62,000 bases of DNA from Prorocentrum cordatum. Taxonomy: Eukaryota; Sar; Dinophyceae; Prorocentrales; Prorocentraceae. Numbering within the stretch: the stretch's first letter is position 1; each line of letters starts with the position of its first letter. The stretch spans positions 15,001 through 77,000 of the forward strand of contig CAUYUJ010000903.1 in NCBI GenBank assembly GCA_963575745.1. Reading direction: 5' to 3'. Position numbers and translations under genes: made by a program. The notes below the pieces were generated by a model that saw only the letters and a list, made by a program, of their open reading frames with translations, was not told the origin of the DNA and searched no databases. Of this stretch, positions 1-10,366 are shown one piece after another.

Positions 1-160
1 AGATGAGGATGGTCAATCAAAATGCAGATACTGAGGATTAAAAGGTGGATAATCAGGATGATACGAATGAGGATGAGGATAAGAATAAGGATGAGGATAA
101 TGAGGATACTAATGGGGATACTGAGGATAAGAATGAGGATACGGCGAGGGTGCGCATCAA
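1..160. repeat. degenerate GAT/GAG-rich simple repeat
   Basis: Plus-strand purine-rich sequence built from imperfect GATGAG, GATAAG and AATGAG hexamers. It translates to low-complexity Arg/Met/Ile peptide and has no gene-like composition. The same texture returns at 3376-3560. Confidence 0.8.
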
Positions 161-444
161 TTAAAATGCGCTGCCAGACTAAAGAGAAAGAGCTGGAGAC
201 CACCTTCTCGACGGGCCGCGTGGCGCTCGCGGATGTCGAGCGTGACCGAGCAACCGCGGTGCCCAGCTGAAGGGAGGGCGAGTGGCTAGAGGAGGGAAGG
301 ATGGATGCTGACGATGACGGGGACGAGAGGGAATAGGGAGGATGACGATGACGAGGGAGAGTGGCGATGCCAACGACGAGGGGTCGAGAGAGAGGGGGGG
401 TGACGATGAGATCAATGAACGGAGGAGGGGGAATATGCTACGGA

Positions 445-2649
445 GAAGATGGATACCAATCCCGAGCCAGGCTTTCACGAACCGTCGGAGCGGGTGTGCG
501 AGCGGGAGTAAGCGGACAGCGCGGTCCCCGTCTGCATCGTACTCCTCGTACTCGTACTCGGAGGTCGCCTTTATGTTGGAGGGATGCCGATGAGGAGAAG
601 GGAGTCGGATGACGGGGCAATGTGATGCATTCCAGCATGTAGAGGCACGATCGAAGGATGGGAAGGGGGAAGAGCGAGGTGCCTGCTCCTCATCGTCCTC
701 GCCCATACCCTTCTATCCTTACTGCCGCTGCCTTCCCCTCCATGCTACTCCGTCTCCTCCTACTGCCCCGCGGCCGCCTCTGCCTGGAGAAACGTGAGTT
801 TGGCTCCCAGTCTGACTCGGAGAACGAGAATGACACGGCCAAGGGCAACGAGGAGATAAACAAATGCGAGAAGGAGCTGAACGGGGAGATCCCTGGGCTC
901 CTCGGCACGTCGTGCCAGCTGCTGGCGGTGCTCGAAGGGCTCCAGGTGTTCCGAGGGTTGGAGGCTGAGAAGACAGATGGTGAGGGTAGGAGGGGTAAGG
1001 GGAGGGTAAGATGAGAGCAAGGATGAGGAGACGGATGGGGACTAAGAGAAGGGTACGGATTGAGAAAGAGGAGTAAGAGGGGGTAGGCATGAGCAGGCCG
1101 ATGAGGACTAAGAGGACGAGGATGACTATACAAAGGATGAGGAGGAGGATGGCAGGAGCAGAAGGAGAAGGGATGGGTGGAGGGAGGGAAGGAGGGACGA
1201 CGACGAGCATGGAGAGGAGGGTGAGGAGGAGGGAGGGGGGGATGTTCCTAAACACGGCAACTGACGGCATGTGCCATTTGCAATTTGCGGTCCTCGGTGA
1301 CTTGACCTGCAGCGGTGAGGAGGACGAGGGGGAGAACGAGTAGGAGGAGGTGGAGGAGGAGAAGGAGCCCCCACCACATTGCGAGGGCAAGAACTACGCG
1401 TGGTTCGGCCCGTTCTCGCAGGAGGTCAACGCCGCGGTGAGCGGCCTGGAGACGACCAAGCAGCAGCTGACGGAGCATATCCAGGGGGTGTCCATCACTC
1501 AGCGGCCACTGAGGCGGAGGAGGGAAGAGGGGGGGGACGAGGAGCAAGAGAGGCAGGATGAGGAGGGGGGGCGAAGGGGGGCAGACGTCTAGGAGGAAAA
1601 GGGAGGATGAGGAGGATAGCGGAGGATGTGGAGGGGGAAGGACAAGGCGGAGGATGACAAGGGGGAAAGGAATGATGGCGAGGAAGATCAGGATGATGAG
1701 GATGAGCGGAGGAGGATCAGGAGGGGGCGAGGAGACCAAGGTCGGAGACCGACCCGTTGACGGTGATCCCCGATGCGAAGGATGCAATCAAGGAGGCATT
1801 CTCGGCAGAGTCGTCGTCGTCCCCCCTCCTCCTCGCTCTTGCTCCGTCCTATCCTCCTCCTCCTCCTTCTCCTTATCCTCCTCCTCCTCCTCCTCCTCCT
1901 TCTACTCGCGTTGTTTTCAAATCGGCTTGAACAACAACTTCTTCCTCCTCCTCCTCCTTCCTCCCCGACTCTTTTACACCTTTTACGCCCTGTGAGGAAA
2001 CCCAGTCAGAAAGAGAATTGCAAAGAAAAACTTCGAGGTTTTTCTTGAGGGCCTGCGTGGCAGTCTCGAAACCTGAAAACCCCCCCCCCCCCCCCCTTCC
2101 CCTTCATCCTCCTGTACCTCCTCCGTGCCCCTCCTCCTCATCATCCCTCGTCGTCCTCCTTCTCCTCCTGCTTCCTCCTCATCCTCCCACTTCTCATCGT
2201 CACCCTCGTATCCCCATCGATGCTCTCGATCTCCATCTTTCTTAAGAACACTCATCCCAGCCCACTCATCCGCCCTAGCCTTCCTCTTAATCGATGCTCT
2301 TCCCCCTCCTTTATCGTCCGCGCTCCCGCTCCTCGTCGCATATTCCACTACCCTCCCCGCCCTCTCCTCGTCGACATTCTGCTACACTACCCTCTCCACC
2401 CTACCCTCCTATACCCTCTTACGCTCATGCCCTGCACTCCTGCCCTCCTTGTCCGACTCCTACCGTGCTCAACCCTCTTACCCTACCTTCCCGACCCGAC
2501 TACCCGCCCCGTCCCCCCCCGCCCTGTCCCGGAACTCTTACCCTCTGACCCTTCCGTGTCCCCCCCCCCAGGCGGAGAGGGTCTGGGCCAACATCAAGCC
2601 CATCATGGAGTCGATGGAGGCGGCGATGAAGGCAATCAGCAAGCAATAG
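445..2649 (+). CDS. putative spliced gene, function unknown
   Basis: I do not recognise the product. Several short islands have balanced, non-repetitive amino acid composition and sit next to plausible splice signals, while the rest is GA-rich or CT-rich low complexity typical of introns. Candidate exons are: about 445-507 (begins MDTNPEPGFHEP, followed by GTAAGC); 811-979 (after CTCCCAG, before GTGAGG; starts SDSENENDTAKGNEE and includes LLGTSCQLLAVLEGL); an uncertain piece ending at 1314; about 1385-1490 (KNYAWFGPFSQEVNAAVSGL); about 1739-1810 (SETDPLTVIPDAKDAIKEAF); and 2571-2649 (after a CCCCCCCCAG acceptor; AERVWANIKPIMESMEAAM, then IS, KQ and TAG). The islands look helical and charged. 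A further possible upstream exon (ETTFSTGRVALADVERDRA) lies near 190-270. Exon edges and phases are guesses and no domain is visible. Confidence 0.4.
1845..2560. repeat. CT-rich (TCC)n intronic tract
   Basis: Long pyrimidine stretches on the plus strand (TCC arrays at 1845-1915 and 1940-1985, a C run near 2081-2096, then CCTCCT/CCCTCT blocks) occupy the presumed last intron of the left-hand gene. They end in a polypyrimidine-AG acceptor just before 2571. Overlapping ORFs on both strands here are composition artefacts. Confidence 0.7.
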
Positions 2650-3375
2650 GCTGGTGGCCCGCGGCACGTTGGCCCCAGGATGGGCCCTAGTTGGGCCTGT
2701 GTGCCACTCGCGGCTCGTGGCACGTTGAAGTAGGGCAGGGCCCTCGTCGGGCCTGGGATCCCCTTGTGAGGCCCAAGTTGGGCCTGGAAGATGATCGAAA
2801 CCGTCCGAATGTGGGTAGCAAGGGGAAGGAAGGAGAGGTAGAGTAGGCAAGGGGAGACAGGGGGTACGGCAGTAGAGGAACATGTGATTACGACGGTACG
2901 AACGGACATACGAAAGTAGAGGAAGGGGGGTAATGAGGAGAGGAAGTGGCAGGAGGAAGATGAGGAGGAAGTAGAATAATGATGACGAGGACGGTTCATT
3001 CTAGACGGTTCGCTGCCCGAGCGGAGTGACATTGGTGCAGATATCTTGCCCTGTGCTAGTGCGCGCGCTCGCGAGCGTGCGCGGGCGCGGAGGAACATTC
3101 AGGTGCGGAGATGCCCGCACGGAGAGCGAAATGGTTGTGCGGCATTGCGAAGGGAGGACTCGCGACGGCATTGCGAAGGGAGATTCCCGCGCGGAGATGC
3201 CCCCTCGGCGGGGGGTTCGAGGAAAACTGGTTGGCACCAGAATTCTCCCTTGACGGGGGGCTGATCCAGGGAGTTCCTGAGGGGGGGAGGGAGAGGGAGG
3301 ATGAGGAGGAGGAGGAGGAGGAGAAGGCAAGACGATATCGAGCTGATTCGGCTTACATAGGTCATATATTCGGAT
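2650..3375. other. no gene seen; presumed 3' flank of the left gene
   Basis: The first 130 bases repeat the phrase GGCACGTTG (near 2663 and 2719), with surrounding GGGCC words. Later there is a palindrome-rich GC stretch near 3058-3090 (GCGCGCTCGCGAGCGTGCGCG) and two copies of GCATTGCGAAGGGAG near 3144 and 3170. Nothing reads as a gene on either strand. Confidence 0.5.
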
Positions 3376-3560
3376 TGCCGCTGGAGATGAGGATAAGGAT
3401 AGGGGGGATGAGGCTAAGGATAGTGAGGGCGAGGAGGTAGGAGATAAAGATAATGATAGCGATGATGAGTATAAAGATAAGGATAGCGAGGATGAGGATA
3501 AGCCTAAGGATTCGGATGAGCATAATGATAGCAAGAATCAGGATCAGGATGGATCAGCAC
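3376..3560. repeat. degenerate GATAAG/GATGAG repeat
   Basis: Imperfect GATAAGGATA and GATAGCGATGATGAG hexamers, comparable with bases 1-160. Confidence 0.75.
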
Positions 3561-3828
3561 GATGATAGCGAAGATCCGTTCATTTGTTCGGTCCCTGGTG
3601 CATCCGCGCACGGCAGGCATTGCGGTCGTGCATGTGAGGACGGGGAGGGGGACATGTTGAGGGATGAAAAAAAACGGCCCTACCCTGGGTTACGAGTGCG
3701 TGGTCTGCAAACCTCCTGGGGCGCCCCAGAGCCGAGAGCCGCCAGGGCGCGGCACATCGCGGCGGATTTATCCCGTCAGCCCACGGGAGTTTCAGCGCGC
3801 AGCGCTTCGTAAACCAGGGTAGGGGCGT

Positions 3829-3830
<2 letters not shown>

Positions 3831-3908
<78 letters not shown>
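3831..3908. repeat. 78-base T homopolymer (A on the minus strand)
   Basis: Uninterrupted T from 3831 to 3908, followed by CCTCTTCTTCCTCTCTCC. It inflates the overlapping plus-strand reading frame with poly-Phe, which should not be read as protein. It could be a plain microsatellite, the poly(A) of something retroposed on the minus strand, or the pyrimidine tract of an intron before the gene that follows. Confidence 0.9.
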
Positions 3909-4149
3909 CCTCTTCTTCCTCTCTCCTTCTGGCCTTGAACATGGGCAGGAACGGAATACGTAGCGCGATTTCTGTCAAGATGGGTATCTTTTCCCCGCTG
4001 ACCTTGCTGCACCTCGGGCTCGTCATTGCCATGTCGGGAAGAGCGGGGGCAGCGAGAATCGTGGCAGGAGGCGGTTCTCGCCCCGAAGGAGTTGAGTCAG
4101 GCCTGCTGCCCCTAAGGGGCGGCCCAGGAGTCGAGTCAGGAAGCTTCGG

Positions 4150-6457
4150 AGGAGATGGCGGGGATGGGGGCGCTGGTCTTCGGAAGTACTTGGTGGGCAG
4201 GTGCAGGGCGGGATCCCTTTCGGCCGTGGACGTGACAACGATATCCTTTCACTCGTTTCGGGCTGGGGCCACTGGGATCGGAGATCTCGCGCTGGATCCA
4301 GGTCAGAACGCGCGCGCGTCGGAGCATCTGAGACGCGCGCTGGGCCTAGAGACGGTACACAAAGAGTTCTACCACGTTCAGATGCCTTGTTGGGACAAAT
4401 CAACCGACAGCAGACAATATATTATTTTCCCGTTTTATCTGCCGCGCGATATTTTCGCGAACTCGTGGCATGAGAACCCAGCAGTATGGGGCCCACTGAA
4501 CTACGACGCCGACGTGCTGCCCCTAAACTTCGAGAGTCACGAGGTGGTGAAAGAGGCCCCCACGAAAACCACGCCCTGGGGTCACTTCTCCGATGATGTT
4601 CCGTGGGCGAAGAGGGACAGCTTCTTTTGCTACTATATGAGCAGTGGCCTCTCCAGGAAGAGGCACCTCGTATGCACGATTCGGAAGCAGGACGTCTGCA
4701 CATGCGGGTGCAAAGGAAATTGTAGTTTTGGCCTCATCCAGCGGGTGCTCCGCTGGAGCTACAATGCTTTAGCAGAGGGCGCATATCCAGCATTCGACCA
4801 CGACGGGAAGCCCCTGCCTGAGAGTAGATCCCTGAAGCGCGGATTCCCCCTCGCAGAAGGGTGGCGGGGGGCCCTCTGCGAAATCAGAGCGGACCTCTTA
4901 GAGGTCACGGGAGCTTATGGATTCAAAACGTGGCAGAACCCAAGGAACCCTCGCTTCTCGTGCACCTGTCCAAAGGAAAGCCTGTGTCAATTTCCAGCAA
5001 CGATGGATGATCTATGGGCCTCGCGGGACAACCTCAGGCACCAGCACATGGTAGACAGTTCCCTTCGCACGGTTGCTGTCCCAGACGACGCAGCTCTCAG
5101 GCGTCTGGCCGCCTCTCTGCAAATGGACAACATAGCTGGAGGATTAACTGTGTTCGGGCGGCGTAATGCCGAGTTCGCCCTGCCCGTCGGATATCGTCTC
5201 ATCGAAAACGAGCACTGCGCTGACATTCACGAACTTCGGTCCGTGGAGACGCCAGCACAACTGCAGTTCTTCAATGCGTCCAACAGCCAGGGCCTTGATC
5301 AGATCTGCGCCCTCTTTCAAGTCAAAGGAGTAGGGGTGGATGCCATCATGCTCGACGGGATGCACATCCTCGACCTGGGCGTGGCACAGTACGTCATCGC
5401 AGCAGTGTTCCACAGACTGGTCACGATGAATTTCTGCGGGAGTAGAAGTGGCAGGAAGGCGCAGCGGGACCATGACAACATCCTTCACCTCCGCCGAAGA
5501 ATTCGGGCGTTCTACATTGCCACGGGCGCGCTCAGGAAAAAGGGGTCCAAGTCCGTGATAGGGAGGCTGACTCTGAAAATGTTCATGCCGTCCAAGGAAG
5601 GCCAGATCCCGCGCCTCAAGGCGAAAGCCGCCGAATCGCGGCACCTCGTGCCACTTCGTCCTCAGCTCTGCCGCGAAAGCGTTGGGTTTCTAGGTCCGCG
5701 CAGAGCGGTGCTGATGCAGGCCTGCACGCACCTGGCCACCGTGTACAGTTGCGCGGGCCCAAAAGCCGCGCGCAACATGAGCGCGTCCTGTGTGCACACC
5801 TTCCAGACACGAGCTCGGAACTTGCACTGTGGCCCATGGCAACTTCGATCTTGCTGGTGGCCCGTCCCTCGTATGCCTCGTTATTGCTGGATTCGGCTCG
5901 GTCCCTCGTATGCCTCGTTCTTGCTGGATTCGGCTCGGTCCTTCGTATGCCGCGTTCTTGCTGGATTCGGCTCGGTCCTTCGTATGCCACGTTAATGCTG
6001 GATTCTGCTCGGTCCTCCGTATGCCACGTTCTTGCTGGATTCGGCTCGGTCTCGGTTCGAGTCGGCCTGGGTTTCGTTGGCGTGGCTGGGCGTGAGTGCG
6101 CTTTCCTTTCTCGTTGCAGACGGCTAGCCTCGCGTTCTTGCGGGCATGGAAGGAGTGCAGAGGCCACTGCGTCTTTAAGTTCCACATGATGGTTCACCTC
6201 GTAAAGCAGGCGCCGAGAAGGGAAATCCAACGTGGTACTGGACGTACCCCGATGAGGCAGAGAATCGGGACATGCAGCGGGTCGCGAAATCCCTTCACGG
6301 CGGTCCTACTTTTTATGACAGGATGCTCGAGAAGGTCCACCCCCCTGGGGGGGCCCTATCGACATCCCGCCATAAAAATGAGAACCGCCGTGCAAAGAGG
6401 AGGGTCTTCGCGACGCCCTGGTCATCCGATGATTTGTTTCACTGGGGGTACGTCTAG
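4150..6457 (+). CDS. dinoflagellate expanded-family protein, probably transposon-borne; two exons, one frame change
   Basis: Open in one frame from inside the T run to 5995. Credible protein starts near 4170 (KYLVGRCRAGSLSAVDV) and runs to about 5750. Recognisable blocks are a cysteine cluster (QDVCTCGCKGNCSFG near 4691), SCTCPKESLCQFP near 4960, and VDAIMLDGMHILDLGVAQYV near 5336, the last resembling the 'D.MH..dLGv.Q' block of a very numerous dinoflagellate family. A second exon follows a TTCTCGTTGCAG acceptor at 6119 (ASLAFLRAWKECRGHCVFK). Near 6220 the sensible reading moves frame to NPTWYWTYPDEAENRDMQRV and ends at 6457. The intron holds a minisatellite. The family is very numerous, so a mobile element is more likely than a host enzyme. 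I cannot name the transposase class. The frame change suggests a dead copy or an assembly error. Confidence 0.6.
5850..6055. repeat. 37-bp tandem minisatellite, about 5 units
   Basis: The word GTATGCC recurs at 5871, 5908, 5945, 5982 and 6019, exactly 37 bp apart. Each unit holds TTGCTGGATTCGGCTCGGTC with a few substitutions. Because 37 is not a multiple of three, all frames cycle through it, which explains spurious overlapping ORFs. It lies inside the intron of the gene at 4150-6457. Confidence 0.95.
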
Positions 6458-6481
6458 TACCACGAGGGAGAACCGTGCGAA

Positions 6482-6560
6482 TCATTTTTACGATGATGAT
6501 GACGATGATTGTGATGATGGTGATGATGATGATCATGATCATGTGGATGATGGTGATTTC
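6482..6560. repeat. GAT/GATCAT microsatellite
   Basis: GATGATGATGACGATGATTGTGATGATGG array ending near ATCATGATCATGTGG. Short and imperfect. Confidence 0.85.
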
Positions 6561-6659
6561 CCTTTTCGGCGCCTGCGCGGGGACACCTGCCTGAACAGCA
6601 GGCGGGGGGATCTCTGGCCCAGCTTGAGAAAAACGTGTTCGCTTGCCGACAGAGCAGAA

Positions 6660-7165
6660 GGGGCACTCGAGGAGCATTGCCAGCCCCCCCTCCCCCCCTC
6701 CCCTCCCCCTTCTCCGCGGGGCTCCAACGCCCCTTCCGCGCGCGGAGGCGTGGAGAGCAGGCAGCGCGCATTTGTTCCCCACGATCCGTTCCTGCCCGCC
6801 TCGGGACAGGCCCCTTCCCTCCCTCCACTTCCCTCCCTTCCTTCCCTGCCCTTCCCCCGCCCCCCTCCCTCCCTGCCTGCTTCCCTCCCGCCCCCTCTCC
6901 CTCCTGCTTCCAGCGGCGCAGGGCGCTGGCCCTCAGGCGCCGTTGCTCGGCTAAGGGGCTCGGTGTCTCGTCTCCCCGTCTCCCTTCCTCCTTCTTTCCT
7001 CCATCCCTTCCCTCTCCTTCCCTGCCTCCCTCCCTTCCCTCCCCTCTCCGTCCGCCCCCCCCCTCTCTCTCCCTTCTCTCCCTCCCCTGCCGCCCTTCCC
7101 CCCCTATCCTCCTTAAGCCCTTCCCTCGCTCCCCTCCCTCCGTTTCCTGGCACCCCCTCCCAGAC
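6660..7165. repeat. CCCTCC/CCTTCC polypyrimidine tract
   Basis: About 500 bases dominated by CCCTCC and TTCCCTCC on the plus strand, broken by one GC-rich island near 6910-6965. No coding sense. Confidence 0.85.
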
Positions 7166-7216
7166 CCCCGACGTCGTGATTTTTTCCCAGCCTCGAGGGT
7201 TCAAAAAGTTTTTTGC

Positions 7217-7330
7217 CGTGATCGACTCGCGGCGGGATGCGGTGACCCTGGCGCTGGTGATCGACTCGCGGCGGGATGCGGTGACCCTGGCGCCGGTGCC
7301 GATCGACTCGCGGCGGGATGCGGATCGACC
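7217..7330. repeat. tandem repeat, three copies of a TCGACTCGCGGCGGGATGCG-type unit
   Basis: The 20-mer TCGACTCGCGGCGGGATGCG occurs at about 7220, 7261 and 7303. The first two copies carry GTGACCCTGGCGC(T/C)GGTG downstream and the third goes to GATCGACC. Units are about 41-42 bp. Confidence 0.9.
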
Positions 7331-7507
7331 TCGGCGCGCTGGTGTCCAGCGCAAGAAGGGTACCCGAGGCGTCGATTTCTCCCCCCCCCCCCCCCAGTCC
7401 ACCTTAACGGCCTCACTCCTCGCGAGGCGCCGACGATCGCGGCGAGCGTCCGGCCTTGAGCGGGGTCCAGGGCGCGGCGGCGCTGTACTCCAGCCCCACC
7501 CGCGCGC

Positions 7508-7656
7508 ACAGTGCACGCGCGCACACACGCACACACACACACACGCACACACACACACAGAAACACACACACACACACACGCACACGCACACGCACACGC
7601 ACACGCACACGCACACGCACACGCACACGCACACGCACACGCACACGCACACGCAC

Positions 7657-7705
<49 letters not shown>

Positions 7706-7786
7706 CACACACACACACAACACACCACACACACACACACACGCGCACACGCACACGCACACGCACACGCACACATACACACACGC
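7508..7786. repeat. (AC)n / (ACACGC)n microsatellite
   Basis: Alternating CACACA and CACGCA words with a regular CACACG hexamer section at about 7575-7655 and again at 7740-7770. Translations give Thr-His or Val-Cys repeats on opposite strands and are not genes. Confidence 0.95.
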
Positions 7787-7915
7787 AGTCTCCTCCAACA
7801 TCGATCTTCCCAGCGGTGATCTTGCAGGCGGATGTTGGAGATACGCATTCCTACAATTTGTTTCTCAATTCTCCCCCTCCCTCCCTCGATCCCCCCCCTC
7901 ATCGCGCACGCGCCC

Positions 7916-8006
7916 GCGCGCGCGCGCGCACGCACACACGCGCACGCACGCACACACACACACACACGCACACACACGCGCGTGTACATGCACACACACA
8001 CACACC
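7916..8006. repeat. second (GC/AC)n microsatellite
   Basis: A CGCGCGCG start grading into ACACGCACACAC. It is separated from the first AC array by about 130 bases of unique sequence. Confidence 0.9.
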
Positions 8007-8032
8007 ATCCCACTCCGAATTCGACCGTGCAC

Positions 8033-8304
8033 GGTACTGCTCGGAGCGAGCTGCAAGCCCGCAGGCCGCCTCTCTCCCTCCTTGCCCACGCTTCGATTGG
8101 AACCGCCGCCCTCGCCCCACCAACCTCCACATCCACGCTTCCTATCGCAATTTCCTCCCCTTTCCCTTCTCGGAGAATTAGCACGCGGAGCTGGCCGCTG
8201 CATTAATGCAGAAGGGCCGCCCACGCTGCGCTGGTACTGCTCGGAGCGAGCTGCAGGCCCGCAGGCCGCCTCTCTCCCTCCTTGCCCACGCTTCGATTGG
8301 AACC
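8033..8304. repeat. 72-bp direct duplication at 200-bp offset
   Basis: Bases 8033-8104 and 8233-8304 match except for one A/G difference (8056 versus 8256). Both begin GGTACTGCTCGGAGCGAGCT and end in ACGCTTCGATTGGAACC. Flanking sequence is not shared. Confidence 0.95.
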
Positions 8305-9261
8305 ACCCCCACCCCCCCTCGATCCGGTTCGATCCGCGCAGCGAGGGCAGGAAACGGCCCACCCTCCCAACCCATCTTCCCACCTCGTCACCCCGAGGAA
8401 GTGCGCTCGTGCAGCGACAAGTACCCGAGGACTCAGTACGAGATTGCGACCATATGCATCGGAAAGAATCCTCATCCTCCTCCACCTCCTCCTCGCGGCC
8501 GCTGTCATGAAATCGGCCGACCCTCCAGATGCCCAGACCTCCAGGCGTCGTGAACAAATCACAACGTGAGGTTTTTCGCTATGCTCGGCCTTTGGGGGCT
8601 CTCACGAGTACTGGGCCTCGGGAGCGACAGACCTCTGGGGGTCGACGTTGTGAAAAATTCACGACGTCGGGGGCCTGGGGGATCCCAGGATGTCGCCAAA
8701 GATGCAGCGCCACGTGATGCGCGCAGATGAGCGCCACTGACATGATCAGCGTTTTGGAAATAACGCGATCCCCTCCACCTCTTCCTCACTCGGGATCTCT
8801 ACCTCTCTCCGATCGATCTCAGACCACCCAGTTGGTCGGCCGCATCATCGCGCGGCGTATTTGCGCGGCAGCGCTAGCTCGGAAACGGCGACCGCCCGCG
8901 CAGTGCTCGGGTTTCCCCTGCGTGTTTTTTGTTCCAGGATTGTTTGTTCCAAGGGTGTTCTTTTTCCCGCCCTGGCCCCGACCCTGGATCCTGGGGCCAA
9001 AGAAGCACCCCCCCCCCTCGAGTTGCACCACGCAGGGCCATCTCCGTGCACGCATGTCTGCGCATGATGTGTGTATGTATGTGTGTATATTTATATTTCA
9101 TAGCGTTGAGAGGTGCATGTTTCTTCCTCATCTCTCGCCCCTCAAATTTTGAGTCGGGCTCGCTCTCGCGCGCGATTCAGCGGCGCAGGGGGCACAGGCT
9201 GAATGGCCTGCGCGCCATTATGCACTACGCGCGACACGCACGCGGATGAAAAGTGCGGGCG
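8305..9261. other. no gene seen
   Basis: Mixed GC-rich sequence with two small inverted repeats: CGTCGTGA...TCACAACG near 8546-8567, and CGACGTTGTGAA/TTCACGACGTCG at 8643-8669. No credible ORF. Confidence 0.5.
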
Positions 9262-9321
9262 CCATATATATATATATACATATATATATATATGTATATA
9301 TCTATGACTATATATATACAC

Positions 9322-9361
<40 letters not shown>

Positions 9362-9402
9362 CATATATACATACATATGTACATATATATATGTGTACAT
9401 AT
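9262..9402. repeat. (TA)n microsatellite
   Basis: TATATATA runs with interspersed CATATATA and GTATATA. Flanked by unique sequence. Confidence 0.95.
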
Positions 9403-9478
9403 GATATCTTGCGTACCTTGGATACCCTTACTGCTTCCATGTCTTGTTTTTTTCTATGTCTTGATTTTCTGCGACGTG

Positions 9479-9518
9479 TGATTTTTTCATGACGCAAGCG
9501 GCCGTCATGAAAAAATCA
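9479..9518. repeat. perfect 16-bp inverted repeat with 8-nt loop
   Basis: Left arm 9479-9494 (TGATTTTTTCATGACG), loop CAAGCGGC, right arm 9503-9518 (CGTCATGAAAAAATCA). The right arm is the exact reverse complement of the left. On either strand it would form a hairpin with an A/T-rich base. Confidence 0.95.
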
Positions 9519-9625
9519 TGACTCGAGGGGGTCTGGGAAGCCGCATCCCCGCTGGTTTGCATGGCGCGCGCGCGAAAGTTTTCGCGCGTGGAGGCGCGCC
9601 CCGGGAATCCAATTACATAGCGGAG

Positions 9626-10366
9626 AGCGTCGCCGAGTGCGGATGGTTTCTGGATTGCCAAGCGGATTTGCGAGGGGGCAGATGTCTGTGGACAGGTACG
9701 TGGACCGGCACGGCCAAGTGGAGGCTGCAGTGGATTTGGGGGCGCATGCTGAGGAGTGGCGACTGGCATGCGACGCTGACAACCGCCGACGGGCCTGCGA
9801 GGGCGTCGCGTTGCCCCGAAGATTTGCGATGTGACTCGGGCGAGTGGCGCGCGAAAGGTGCCCTTTGTGATCGTTGCGAGGGCCCGCTGTGCGAGGAATG
9901 CAGGGGTGGGGTGATGGGTCCAGGAGGGGGGGCCTGCGTAACGCCGGCGGCGCTCGCGAATGACATGATGTTGTTCTACTCGCCGGAGGAGCTCTTCGCT
10001 GGGAATGTGGCGTTGCTGGAAATGATCTGCGCGCCCGCGTGCGTGACGTCGACGGTGCGTTTCACGCTGGAGAAGCGGTTCCGGGACGAGCGGGTCTTGG
10101 ACATGGAAGCGGGAAACAACGCGGTCTGAGTGGCGGCGCGTGGCAGTGCGACGTCGTTCCCGATGCCGTGGACGGACATGTTGGCGCAGCTCAGCGCCGT
10201 GGGCGAGGGATCGGAGGCGGCGCCGCTGTCGCTGCCAGGCACGGGCTCTGAGCTGGCGGGGATTGCGTCGGTGATCTTGAAATCGGGAGGCGAACCTTGT
10301 GGTTTACACAACATGTTCTTATTGCATGTCTGGCTGGGGCTGCAACACATCGGCTTCATGTTCTAA
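9626..10366 (+). pseudogene. Cys-rich Helitron-associated-type (DUF6570-like) fragment with one in-frame TGA
   Basis: Open from 9518, with credible protein from about 9626. It has a zinc-type cluster CDRCEGPLCEEC near 9868, then PAALANDMMLFYSPEELF and LLEMICAPACVTSTVRFTLE, spacing reminiscent of the 'C..C...P..LaNd....P..L..lt..E' region found upstream of Helitron-like replicases. A TGA at 10127-10129 interrupts the frame. The same frame continues ARGSATSFPMPWTDMLAQLS to 10366. That continuity across one stop argues for a recently dead copy, or a stop from sequencing error. No Rep HUH motif or helicase is present, so this is at most an N-terminal piece. The Helitron link is inference from pattern only. 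Confidence 0.4.

Noticed and set aside
690-1390. Ser/Pro-rich minus-strand ORFs over the left gene
   Set aside because: Complement of GA-rich intron sequence; the plus strand has the better exon islands.
3827-3960. Poly-Phe N-terminus of the 722-codon ORF
   Set aside because: Comes from the T homopolymer; credible protein starts near 4170.
6539-8184. Minus-strand ORFs rich in Cys-Val and Gly-Arg
   Set aside because: Translations of AC repeats and of CT tracts on the opposite strand.
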